Source: Euryarchaeota archaeon UBA130 (GTDB lineage: Archaea; Thermoplasmatota; Poseidoniia; Poseidoniales; Thalassarchaeaceae). From it: a DNA stretch of 58,385 bases. The stretch is taken from contig DAVY01000011.1 in assembly GCA_002505775.1 (NCBI GenBank), positions 1 through 58,385 on the forward strand. The letters are read 5' to 3'. The number at the start of each line of letters is the position of its first letter. Position 1 is the first letter of the stretch. The position numbers and the translations under genes were made by a program. The notes beneath the pieces were generated by a model. The model worked only from the letters and a program-made list of their open reading frames with translations, was not told where the DNA came from and made no database searches. This document shows, piece by piece, positions 43,870 to 52,484 of this stretch.

Positions 43870-45006
43870 ATGACGGAGAAGAGGGACTACTACGAGGTTC
43901 TCGGCGTAAGCAGGAATGCCTCCGATGGAGACATCAGGAAGGCGTTTAGGTCATTAGCGAGAAAATTTCATCCCGACAAGAATCCCGATGATTCTGATGC
44001 AGAGAAAAAATTCAAAGAAGTACAGGAGGCTTATGCCATTCTCTCAAATCCAGAGGAGAAAAGAAAGTACGATATGTTCGGCCACAATGGGCCGGGAGGA
44101 TCTCCTTTCGGGCCCGGAGGATTCCAAGGGGTCAACATAAGTCTCGACGATTTATTCGGAGGAGGTTTCGATGGCATCTTCAACCAATTCTTCGGATCAT
44201 CAAGGAGGAGGTCAACCAAAGGTGACGATCTCATCTATCGTCACACGGTCCCCTTCCAAGTAGCAATGGACGGTTCTGAAGAAGAGATAGAGATAGAGGC
44301 GTTAAGAAATTGCAAAGACTGTGATGGTTCTGGCTCCAAAGATCCAAAGAATGTCAAATCCTGTCCGGCATGTGATGGGAGGGGAAGGGTTGAGAGGCTG
44401 GAGAGACTTGGGCCATTCACCCAAAGATCCGTCTCAGAGTGCCCATCATGTGGAGGAATGGGAAAAATAATTTCAGACCCATGCGATTCATGCCGTGGAC
44501 AGGGAAGGTCCCAACAGAGTAAGAGGGTTAAGTTCACAATACCACCTGGGATAACCTCTGGAGTCAGGCTAAGAATGAGGGGATATGGAGGGGCTTCAAG
44601 AACAGAAAATGGGCTCCCGGGAGATCTATACATTGAGATAGAGGTGCAGAGGCACCCATGGTTTGAGAGGGACTCCTCCGATTTACTAATGGGCCTCCCT
44701 GTAGGATTCTCAGACCTCGTTATAGGATCAAAAATTGAGCTACCACATATCGATGGAAAGAGCCTGACTGTAAAAATAGACGCTGGATCGGAACCTGGGG
44801 ATACTATTGAGATAAAAGGAAGGGGCCTACCTATTCAAGGGAGTTCAAGAAGGGGTTCGGTAATGGTCGTGTTAAAATTGGACATGCCAAAAAAACTAAC
44901 CAGAGAACAGAAGAAGAAGATATCATCTATGGCAGATTTACTTGGGTCAGATACAGAGGGAATCGAGGACAGGATTAGGAGAGAGGCTTCTAGGAGAAGA
45001 GGGTAA
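43870..45006 (+). CDS. dnaJ: Chaperone DnaJ (Hsp40, type I)
   Basis: DnaJ delivers unfolded proteins to DnaK and stimulates its ATPase. All type I parts are in order: the J domain with H34-P35-D36, a Gly/Phe-rich linker (GPGGSPFGPGGFQG), four zinc-binding CxxCxGxG repeats (CKDCDGSG, CPACDGRG, CPSCGGMG, CDSCRGQG), and the C-terminal substrate-binding domain (GVRLRMRGYGGASR, GDLYIEIEV, RHPWFERDSSDLL). The length of 378 aa is standard. Neither dnaK nor grpE is in this window. The TAA stop touches the stop of the convergent surface protein gene. Confidence 0.97.
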   Translation: MTEKRDYYEVLGVSRNASDGDIRKAFRSLARKFHPDKNPDDSDAEKKFKEVQEAYAILSNPEEKRKYDMFGHNGPGGSPFGPGGFQGVNISLDDLFGGGFDGIFNQFFGSSRRRSTKGDDLIYRHTVPFQVAMDGSEEEIEIEALRNCKDCDGSGSKDPKNVKSCPACDGRGRVERLERLGPFTQRSVSECPSCGGMGKIISDPCDSCRGQGRSQQSKRVKFTIPPGITSGVRLRMRGYGGASRTENGLPGDLYIEIEVQRHPWFERDSSDLLMGLPVGFSDLVIGSKIELPHIDGKSLTVKIDAGSEPGDTIEIKGRGLPIQGSSRRGSVMVVLKLDMPKKLTREQKKKISSMADLLGSDTEGIEDRIRREASRRRG

Positions 45007-47145
45007 TCACTTCTCTTCATCCCATGATAAGGACTCTCTTGGCACTGCGGCTAATGGCTCACCATCAACCAAACCAGATATCTCCAGCTCTATATTTGAA
45101 GGATTACCCCCTATTGAAATTCTCAAGAATTTCTTACTGTGAGGCTCTATTGTATCGAGGAAAATATCTTGCCCTTCACAAATATAAGAAGGATTTATAC
45201 CGCCAATTTCAACATTTGAACCCTCGGGAGAATTCAGATTTAATGCCGCTAGGCTCCACTTCTTTTCGAATGCCCTGATTCCAACGATAAGGAAACTACC
45301 GTTCATGGGACGCCATGCGCAAATCTCAATCTGTTCGGTCATATGCCTGAGGTCTGGGCTCCCCCACTCCTCTAGTACACCCTCCCATGGAGTTTCTCCC
45401 AATTTCCCTAAGGCACTTTCAATCTCTCTTGGGCCAATTATATCTTTAATATTGGACTTTGTGAGTTTTTCCCTGAGCCTACTCAATCTCTCAATGTCAT
45501 GTTTTTCGTTAACTTTCGAATCTAAGCCTCTTTGGATGATGGTAGAACGATTCCACCACAGGACCACAAGTAATGGAAGGATCATCAAAAATCCAATTAG
45601 AATATAGAAGTTGGTAAATAGATGGGACATGTCCCTGTACTCCCCATCATCGGGAATATTCTCACCCAAGTACAGTATTGTAAATTCATAACTCACATCC
45701 CCACTGATTGGAGACAGCCCCTCCACCCTAATCGCATGATTTCCCTTTGGCAAACTAATCATTGCCCCATTAGTATAATTCAAAATCTGCCAGCCATCCT
45801 GCTTCAATTCCTGAATCTGATATGTAACAGGCGAATCAATGTCCGATCTAATCATTACCAAGGAACCGTTTTCATCATTGATCTCTAACGGGTGAATGTC
45901 TACTGAATCCCCTAGTCCAAGACTCCCTGATACTGAACCAGGTCCAGGTCTTACATACGTCCAAAACTCAGAAGGCCCCGTTTCGGTCCAAAGAAAATCA
46001 GGAGCATCGCCCTTCAGACTTCCATCACCGTTGGTGTGTGGAGTAATCTCAATATACCATTCAGAAAGAACCTCGGATTTCATATTAAATTCCACGCCAG
46101 TTGTGGATTCCGGGGTTTGCAATTCTTCAGGACAACCCTCTAAATTTTCTAGAATCTTCCTTGTTATATTTCCTATTTTATGAACTACTATGTCGAGTGA
46201 AACACCTCCAGTAAATTCACACTCCAACTGCATCAAAATCTTTGATCCAGAAGACACCAAAATAGAGTCGCCCTCGACATCACCAGTTGAGATATGTCCT
46301 CGAAAGACATTGTCATTTGTGGAATTTGCATGTAATTGGTAATCATAGATCCATGGATTAGGCAACTCATGCCCATCAGGCCCCTCCTTGTCTCCGTCAA
46401 AACTGACTACATTAAACTGATATGGAGAGAAATCCCCCAAATTGGAATGTACTATACGAATCCAAAGTTCAGAATCCTGAGGATAATCTAACAGTAACCC
46501 ATCGAAGTCAGAAGATGAAATACTCCTGACGAGAGTTTTTCCCTCCCCTCTGTGCCATACTTCTAGGTCAACTAAATTTCTACTGTTGAAATCGGTAATT
46601 TTAACGACATCTCCGAAATCTCCCAATACCAATATTGCATCTTCATCAGAAGAGTTTTCCAAGGAACCAGTAAAAGTTACCTTATCTTTCTCCCAATTAC
46701 TTTTATCACACCTATTTAGTTGGCAAATAGAGGAATAATCAATGGACAGCCAGTCAGAATTCTGTCCGGGAGAAGGGACAATATCAGGTAGATCTTCCTC
46801 TTCCATTACTCCTTCATTATCGGTGGAGATTGAAGTGATGACAAAATCCTCTGGCCCCAGGGAATCACTGCCCGTTAGTTCCCATTCTACCGTATTATTT
46901 ATTATTCCACTCCATTCTACATGATGAGAATCTGAATAATGGAAGCTCTCGCCATCAGAAATAATTGATAGCTCCATTCCGGGACACGACTCTAGCTTAC
47001 ATGTGAACAGTATCCAGAAAGGCCCCGGCTCTTCGCTTTCCCCTTGTAAAATCGGCTCTGCCCCATTGCCTTCAGAGGAAATAGCCTGAGGGATCAATGA
47101 CAGTAGTAAAATTACTACAATCGCACTAGCCTGCGTCTCTCTCAT
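45007..47145 (-). CDS. Single-pass surface protein with cytoplasmic domain
   Basis: The 712-aa protein starts at ATG 47145 with a signal peptide (QASAIVVILLLSLIPQAISS). The outside region (about 25-505) is beta-rich, with several C-terminal pre-peptidase-like sandwiches (TFTGSLENSSDEDAILVLGD, LVRSISSSDFDGLLLDYPQDSELWIRI, VSGSLGLGDSVDIHPLEI); such PPC domains often mediate binding. One TM (FTNFYILIGFLMILPLLVVLWW) at about 510-535 is followed by a cytoplasmic domain of about 175 residues that begins with a charged helix (KVNEKHDIERLSRLREKLTK). The cytoplasmic part is not recognised and is unusually large for the surface proteins here. Confidence 0.75.
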   Translation of the reverse strand: MRETQASAIVVILLLSLIPQAISSEGNGAEPILQGESEEPGPFWILFTCKLESCPGMELSIISDGESFHYSDSHHVEWSGIINNTVEWELTGSDSLGPEDFVITSISTDNEGVMEEEDLPDIVPSPGQNSDWLSIDYSSICQLNRCDKSNWEKDKVTFTGSLENSSDEDAILVLGDFGDVVKITDFNSRNLVDLEVWHRGEGKTLVRSISSSDFDGLLLDYPQDSELWIRIVHSNLGDFSPYQFNVVSFDGDKEGPDGHELPNPWIYDYQLHANSTNDNVFRGHISTGDVEGDSILVSSGSKILMQLECEFTGGVSLDIVVHKIGNITRKILENLEGCPEELQTPESTTGVEFNMKSEVLSEWYIEITPHTNGDGSLKGDAPDFLWTETGPSEFWTYVRPGPGSVSGSLGLGDSVDIHPLEINDENGSLVMIRSDIDSPVTYQIQELKQDGWQILNYTNGAMISLPKGNHAIRVEGLSPISGDVSYEFTILYLGENIPDDGEYRDMSHLFTNFYILIGFLMILPLLVVLWWNRSTIIQRGLDSKVNEKHDIERLSRLREKLTKSNIKDIIGPREIESALGKLGETPWEGVLEEWGSPDLRHMTEQIEICAWRPMNGSFLIVGIRAFEKKWSLAALNLNSPEGSNVEIGGINPSYICEGQDIFLDTIEPHSKKFLRISIGGNPSNIELEISGLVDGEPLAAVPRESLSWDEEK

Positions 47146-47194
47146 GGCTCTCGGAGACAGTCATACCTTAGAATCCTTCAAGCGAAAAGTTCAC

Positions 47195-47206
47195 TTCGGA
47201 CATATA
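47195..47206 (-). promoter_or_regulatory. TATATGTCCGAA element shared with the 34.8-kb surface gene
   Basis: On the minus strand this is TATATGTCCGAA, 50-61 bases before ATG 47145. The same 12-mer lies 65-76 bases before ATG 34842, in the same orientation to its gene. On the plus strand it abuts the arcS start, so its role is uncertain. Confidence 0.35.
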
Positions 47207-48984
47207 TGAATGGCAGGCCTCTCTCTAGGGAAGTAGTCTCAAGGGACCGTTTCTCAAGACTTTTTTCGCTGGGAGACAGGAATAAACCCCAATCATGGGC
47301 TCCGGGATTAATACTGTCTGATTTAGACCAAAACCTTCCTCTGGAAATAGCCCCGTTCACCTTCAAGAGAGACTCATCTAAGCTTCCATCCAAACTGACT
47401 CTTTATACTAGGGGGAATCTATGCTATCCATTCGATGGACTGGATGTTTGGCAATCTTCAGAAGGACTTGTGCTTCCGCCCAGCCTCTCCTCCTCAGATT
47501 CCGGAGAGTTTGGCCAAGGAACTGAATTCTTACCCATTTCCTGGCAATCTTTACACCACGATATTTCACTTGTAAAATCAGATAAACAACCCTCGGTGAT
47601 TGCAATCACTGACGCCCCACAGCTTTCCAATGCTGCGGGAAAGCTTTCACAAGCTATTGATATTGTTAGAAGGAGATTCCCCGCTTCTCTAATCTGGGCT
47701 CCAGGGATATCCGGTCCCGACAACTGTTCTCTCCTTTCATGGATTGGGCTAGATCTTTTTGATCTAAATAGGTCAAGAGTGGCATCTGCCAACGGAATTC
47801 TCCTTACTTCAGATGGTCCAAGGGACCCGGATCCCTCCTTGTCGGAAGACTCTAGCATGGATTCACAAATTACCCATTGGATGCAAGCAATAGCCTCCTT
47901 GAGATCGGCAATTAGATCTGGTACAGTCAGAGAACAAGCGGAAAAGGCCAGTCTTTCGAGTCCAAGGTCGGTGGAAAGACTCAGGAGGCATAACAAATTG
48001 TTGCTTCAGAATGTTGATGGCTCTATTCTGACAAGTGTGGATAATTCAGGAAGGAGGTTACGGTATAATTCTCCTGTAAGCAGGCAAGATAAATTGATAC
48101 ATGACTGGAGAGAAAGAATAACCAATGTCCATACGCCACCCTCTCATCAGTCTGATGTGCTTGTGTTGTTACCTTGCTCTGCTACTAAGCCATACCGACT
48201 TTCCCAAAGCCATCACAGATTCCTGAAAAATATCCCTTCCAATAGGGTGCACCAAGTAATGGTGACATCTCCTTTGGGTCTGGTCCCTAGAGAGCTTGAG
48301 GATATCTGGCCTGCGGCACACTACGATATTCCCGTAACGGGGGATTGGGATGCAGATGAGGTAGACATGATCAATTCAATGATAGCGGATATCTGCAAGA
48401 GGTCCAACTACTCCTATGTCATAGACCACTCTGGAATTGATTTATCACTCGATATGGCGATAGTCAAGGGCACTAGAAAAGGTACAGCAGGGTCTAAAGA
48501 ATCCCTCTCCGAACTAAACAGCTCGGTCATGGAAGCAGTAGAAATGTATGGACTTGACGATGTCTCGGAAAAGCTGAATCGAATCGAACTGATGAAGTCC
48601 CGATCAAGATTCATTCATGGTACTGATGATTGGCTTGAGGGGGCAGATGTATCAGGACGCCCTCCAATTTTTAGTATCTCGAAGAACGGTGAACAGTTAG
48701 CTAAATGGAATCCTCGTGATGGAAGATTTGCCTTCTCCAAGAAATCATTGCCTCTATTGCTTGAAAGTGGAAAGTTTCCTACCGTGGAAATTTCCGAAGG
48801 GCATAAATGGAAAGGAGACATTTTCCCTACTAACATAGAATCCATCGTCGGAGAAATCAGGATGGGTGATGAAGTTCTAGTAACTCAGAATAACTTGCTA
48901 ATAGGAAGTGCCAGAGCAGTGGCACCTGGTTGGGAGTGGCCATTTGGGCCGGGAAGGCTGGCAAAGGCTCGCCACAGACTCTGA
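47206..48984 (+). CDS. arcS: Archaeosine synthase (TgtA2/ArcS)
   Basis: ArcS turns preQ0 at position 15 of archaeal tRNA into archaeosine. The 592-aa protein shows a TGT-like N-terminal region (SWAPGLILSD), the core motif VLLPCSATKPYRLSQSHHRF with the family PCSxxKPY and SxSHxxF, then MVTSPLGLVPRELED and YDIPVTGDWDADE, and a C-terminal PUA domain (EIRMGDEVLVTQNNLLIGSARAV). Length matches the euryarchaeal enzyme. ATG 47206 gives the normal N-terminus. The initial base-exchange enzyme TgtA is not in the window. Downstream on the same strand are rps15 and the DHH-like gene. Confidence 0.93.
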   Translation: MNGRPLSREVVSRDRFSRLFSLGDRNKPQSWAPGLILSDLDQNLPLEIAPFTFKRDSSKLPSKLTLYTRGNLCYPFDGLDVWQSSEGLVLPPSLSSSDSGEFGQGTEFLPISWQSLHHDISLVKSDKQPSVIAITDAPQLSNAAGKLSQAIDIVRRRFPASLIWAPGISGPDNCSLLSWIGLDLFDLNRSRVASANGILLTSDGPRDPDPSLSEDSSMDSQITHWMQAIASLRSAIRSGTVREQAEKASLSSPRSVERLRRHNKLLLQNVDGSILTSVDNSGRRLRYNSPVSRQDKLIHDWRERITNVHTPPSHQSDVLVLLPCSATKPYRLSQSHHRFLKNIPSNRVHQVMVTSPLGLVPRELEDIWPAAHYDIPVTGDWDADEVDMINSMIADICKRSNYSYVIDHSGIDLSLDMAIVKGTRKGTAGSKESLSELNSSVMEAVEMYGLDDVSEKLNRIELMKSRSRFIHGTDDWLEGADVSGRPPIFSISKNGEQLAKWNPRDGRFAFSKKSLPLLLESGKFPTVEISEGHKWKGDIFPTNIESIVGEIRMGDEVLVTQNNLLIGSARAVAPGWEWPFGPGRLAKARHRL

Positions 48985-49054
48985 GTGATGTAGAAAAAAA
49001 GTCTGCGTAGTCATTAAAGAGGGAGAGCAGGTCGCCTGGGCCGGAGATTGTTAG

Positions 49055-49510
49055 ATGTCACGCATGCATTCAGGCGGAAAAGGCTCGAGTGGCTCATCCA
49101 AGCCATACTCTACAGAGCCTCCGACATGGTCAGAAAAAGACAAGAAGTCCATTGAGTCGAACATTCTGGATTTGAATAAGGAAGGACATTCAAATGCCAT
49201 GATAGGCACTATTCTCAGAGACAGATTTGCAGTTCCCGATGTCCGATTAGTCATGGGCGAAAGAATTTCTCAGATTCTTTCTAGAAACGGAGTCTCCCCA
49301 AATTACCCTGAAGATATGATGAATCTTATGAGAAGGGCTCAGGGACTAATAGACCATCTCAACAATAACCCCAAGGACAAGCATAATAGAAGGCAATTGG
49401 AACTCTGCGAGTCAAAAATCCGCCGTCTTGCAAGATACTACAAGAGTACAGACAAACTAGATGCCGACTGGCAGTATAAAAGAGATCAGCTTCGTTTAAT
49501 GGTTGAATAG
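49055..49510 (+). CDS. rps15: Small-subunit ribosomal protein uS15
   Basis: The 151-aa protein is the long archaeal/eukaryotic form of uS15 (yeast S13 type). It begins MSRMHSGGKGSSGS, as archaeal S15 proteins do, has the N-terminal extension that reads PTWSEKDKKSIESNILDLNKEG, then GTILRDRFAVPDVRLVMG, and the core helices DMMNLMRRAQGLIDHLNNNPKDKHNRRQL ending in RLARYYKST (shown in parts: DMMNLMRRAQ, DHLNNNPKDK, LARYYKST). It binds 16S rRNA in the platform. In many Euryarchaeota rps15 is followed by a RecJ-like gene, which matches the next gene here. Confidence 0.97.
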   Translation: MSRMHSGGKGSSGSSKPYSTEPPTWSEKDKKSIESNILDLNKEGHSNAMIGTILRDRFAVPDVRLVMGERISQILSRNGVSPNYPEDMMNLMRRAQGLIDHLNNNPKDKHNRRQLELCESKIRRLARYYKSTDKLDADWQYKRDQLRLMVE

Positions 49511-49550
49511 TGACAGTAGAGATTTGTACCCCCATCCACTCAGCTGAGTC

Positions 49551-50411
49551 GTGCGGGACCTAATTTCAGCAGAACCTTTCTCTCCCATCGAACATTCAGT
49601 AAGGAACGCTGTCTCTGAATTGATGAATACAAAACTTCCAGTTACTATAATTTCTGAGACCAACCTTCAGGGCTCACTCTCTGTAGCACCCATTGAAGCA
49701 GCATTGTTGGAATCAAATATCCAGTATAGGAGGAGGTTGGGAAGCCATATCTCAGATGGAATAGAAAACTGCATAATAATTGATACCTCAAGAGAGGGAA
49801 AAGGGGCCGAATGGAATGCAGAAAGAAACATACTAACGGTTACAGAAACAATGTCCGTTGCATTATCCGGTCACCAAGGAGACCCAAAAGTTGGCCCATT
49901 GACAACAGTCTCTATCTGTCATTGCATTGCTCAACTAATCTCACCTTCAGGACCTAAAGTCAGAAGAATGAGGCCATGGGCTATTTCTGGAAATTGGATA
50001 CATAATTGTATGGACATGACCTACGACCCAGTTTATGCTTCACTAAAAGACACTCTGAGATCCGAGGGAAGTATCAGAGTCGTCCCGATCACAGAAGTGC
50101 CAATGCCAAGTGTTGAAAATCTGGATTTTATAGATTCGGAAAAACTCCAAGAAATCTCTTCTCGGTGGGACTCTATGGGCAATGAGGGAAGGGCCAGAAC
50201 AATCTCTCATTTGGTCAGGGGGGCCCTTCAATCAACAACTCCCTCAACCTCTAGACTAGAAGAAATTGTATGGAGTTGCATCATGGCTCCGGGTTGGAAG
50301 TCCGACTTAGCGAGCCAGATAAGACTGTCTTCATCAATCTGGAAAGATAACGACAAGAGAATCGCGTCTTCTAAAATCATTGACTCCCTAATTAGAAATG
50401 GGAATTTATGA
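49551..50411 (+). CDS. DHH/RecJ-like protein with lost catalytic motif (Cdc45-like candidate)
   Basis: The 286-aa product starts at GTG 49551, 40 bases after rps15. Its order of elements recalls the DHH phosphoesterase half of archaeal RecJ/GAN: a first strand VTIISETNLQGSLSVAPIEAAL where active enzymes have HxDxDGxxSAAI, a following IQYRRRL strand, a second strand NCIIIDTSREG, and a helix VGPLTTVSICHCIAQLI where RecJ has the SxAGVAY helix. The DxDG aspartates are replaced (TNLQG) and no DHH triad is visible, so it is probably not a nuclease. Archaeal RecJ paralogues that lost activity act as Cdc45-like partners of GINS/MCM; this is my inference from position and pattern and could be wrong. 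Confidence 0.5.
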   Translation: MRDLISAEPFSPIEHSVRNAVSELMNTKLPVTIISETNLQGSLSVAPIEAALLESNIQYRRRLGSHISDGIENCIIIDTSREGKGAEWNAERNILTVTETMSVALSGHQGDPKVGPLTTVSICHCIAQLISPSGPKVRRMRPWAISGNWIHNCMDMTYDPVYASLKDTLRSEGSIRVVPITEVPMPSVENLDFIDSEKLQEISSRWDSMGNEGRARTISHLVRGALQSTTPSTSRLEEIVWSCIMAPGWKSDLASQIRLSSSIWKDNDKRIASSKIIDSLIRNGNL

Positions 50412-52406
50412 CTACTCCTCAATTCTAATTACACTGTCACACCCTTGGCAGGTGATTCGTAATGGCCTAACCTCAGACTCAACCATCACAGTTGCGCCAC
50501 AAGAAGGGCATTTTACTCTCGGAGCGTTCGAAATCCCAGAACCTCCCCTTGTCTTCGGAGAGAGTAAAGATATCGGGAATACAAGTAAGACGCTACTGGA
50601 AACGACCCCGAGTACTATCTGCATGGGCAAACCGAGGAAATATATCGAGAAAGAGAGAATCCCCAGTGTAGCGACAGTAATCATAGTAGGGAATCTTGAT
50701 CTTTTACGGGTCATTGTCATCCCTGTACCTATTGAGAGACTTAGGATTAATACCATCATTCCAGAACCAAGTAACACACTGAATAGCCCATTACCAGAAG
50801 GCGTAAACTCTACCCTGAAAGTCTGCTCAGGATCCAGATCCGGCTCATACACTCTCAATGTTTCAGAAACAATCCACCTTCTGTGCGAATAATCGATCCC
50901 ACTGGCCGTAACTATTCCGATGTCTGTCAGCATCGACCCCTGAATCTTTATGTCAACAGAAACTCCCGTCCAATAATTCTCATCCGATGGTTTTGAAAAG
51001 CTCTCTATGAGTAGTTGCCTCTCTCCTTCCATCAACGAGTATGAAGTTGCAATTCTAATGGTTATGGTTTCCGAACTAAATCCGCTTGTCCCTCCCAAAT
51101 CAACCGAGACTTGTGTTGGTCCAAGTTCGAACGGATCGATTCCAATTATCGACTCAGCCTCAATGAAAAGTCCGTTTGAAAGGAATGACTCTAAGTCAGA
51201 ATTAGACCCAGTCAAATAACCCTCAAGTGCACTGATTTCGGAACTATCGACCATCTTATTGTTGTAGTCAGAATCCGGAACAGAGCTTGAGTATGAATTC
51301 AGACTCCTCCACCAGCTACTGGAGCCAAGACTTTGGTTTCCTATATTGTCCAGCCCCCACCTCATCCACTGAGACATGGCCCCATCGAACTCCAAAGAAA
51401 CTTTCTTTGTGACTTCCTTGCCATCCCAATTTGCATCAACGCCGATGACTATGTCCGACCCACCACTCCTAAGGGGCTCGCTAGCCGGATACCAAGAAGC
51501 TCCCTCCCCATCACCCCCTCCAGATTCTATGAAATGAGTCATATTTGACTCGATAAGTAAACCACTCTGAGGCTCCAGGATGAACTCAGTGAGGAATGAT
51601 CCACTCTCTACTCCCTCAGGAATGCTCCAAACAAAGGTAACTTCAACTCCTCCTTCGACCAGTGTAGCCACAGGCTTATCTGCCACTGCTACGTTCTGTA
51701 CTTCAAAAATACCAGTTGATGATGACCAAATCCGATCTTCAAATCCAGACGATATGAGAATAGGGAAATAAACTAGGTTGCCACTTACGCTTGCATCCTT
51801 CATTTCTATGTCCACCAGGGGCATTTTCACAGATATGCCGGATGCTTTCTCAGAGCTTCCCCATTGGAAAACCACTCCCGAATCATCACCTGGCTGGTTA
51901 AACCCTAGTAGTTGGACTATCAGGGTTATCTCTAAAATATCATCCTCTCTTATGTCCCCCGACTCGATATCTATCGCTGACTGAACATCTCCCTCGCCTG
52001 TCAGGTATGGTTCTAAACCCGAAGTTCCGCCCTCGTAGAATGACCCACCTATCCTCACCTCTACAGTCATATTGATATTGACGCCAACAGCACCTTGAAC
52101 TTCATAGTGGATATTGAAATCCCATGTATCTGTGGGGTAATCTCCATCAATCCCCCACGGTACCTTCCAAGACCCAACCTCCACTGGTTGGAGGACCTGG
52201 TTGACTAGCTTCGACTCAGTTTCATCTATCTCAGATTCAAAGGGAGTCAAGCCTCCCGAATCAGCATCACCAATTAGAAATAACTCGAAACTATCGTCCG
52301 TGCAACAACTAGCTTCCTGAGATGAAACGTTCGATATAGGGCCTAGGATTCCCATCAAGAAGATCAAGACGAGTATCGCGGGCAGACCTCTGGTGCGCAC
52401 TGTCAT
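50412..52406 (-). CDS. Surface protein with three C-terminal TMs and a zinc-ribbon tail
   Basis: The 664-aa protein has a signal peptide (GLPAILVLIFLMGILGPISNVSS), a CC pair near the mature N-terminus (EASCCTDD), and an outside region of about 480 residues, beta-rich. Near the end are three hydrophobic spans (GLFSVLLGSGMMVLILSLSI; MITVATLGILSFSIYFLG; MQIVLGVVSSSVLLVFPISLL) and then a cytoplasmic zinc ribbon, C-x2-C ... C-x2-C (CPSCGATVMV, ITCQGCDSVIRIEE). Zinc ribbons on membrane proteins often bind partners inside the cell. Nothing identifies an enzyme. Its stop abuts that of the DHH-like gene. Confidence 0.75.
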   Translation of the reverse strand: MTVRTRGLPAILVLIFLMGILGPISNVSSQEASCCTDDSFELFLIGDADSGGLTPFESEIDETESKLVNQVLQPVEVGSWKVPWGIDGDYPTDTWDFNIHYEVQGAVGVNINMTVEVRIGGSFYEGGTSGLEPYLTGEGDVQSAIDIESGDIREDDILEITLIVQLLGFNQPGDDSGVVFQWGSSEKASGISVKMPLVDIEMKDASVSGNLVYFPILISSGFEDRIWSSSTGIFEVQNVAVADKPVATLVEGGVEVTFVWSIPEGVESGSFLTEFILEPQSGLLIESNMTHFIESGGGDGEGASWYPASEPLRSGGSDIVIGVDANWDGKEVTKKVSLEFDGAMSQWMRWGLDNIGNQSLGSSSWWRSLNSYSSSVPDSDYNNKMVDSSEISALEGYLTGSNSDLESFLSNGLFIEAESIIGIDPFELGPTQVSVDLGGTSGFSSETITIRIATSYSLMEGERQLLIESFSKPSDENYWTGVSVDIKIQGSMLTDIGIVTASGIDYSHRRWIVSETLRVYEPDLDPEQTFRVEFTPSGNGLFSVLLGSGMMVLILSLSIGTGMTMTRKRSRFPTMITVATLGILSFSIYFLGLPMQIVLGVVSSSVLLVFPISLLSPKTRGGSGISNAPRVKCPSCGATVMVESEVRPLRITCQGCDSVIRIEE

Positions 52407-52484
52407 GATGTTCGACAGAACCTCAACATCTTGAACTCAACCCCTTTCGGACTCCTTCAATGTCAAAAAGCGAGGGTATGATAA

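Noticed and set aside
43870..45006. Recent transfer of dnaJ from bacteria
   Set aside because: DnaJ in many archaea is of ancient bacterial origin; base use and stop-to-stop packing match the neighbours, so there is no sign of recent transfer.
47424..47996. Long minus-strand frame (190 codons) opposite arcS
   Set aside because: It lies wholly inside the ArcS coding region in the opposite strand and shows no domain or promoter.
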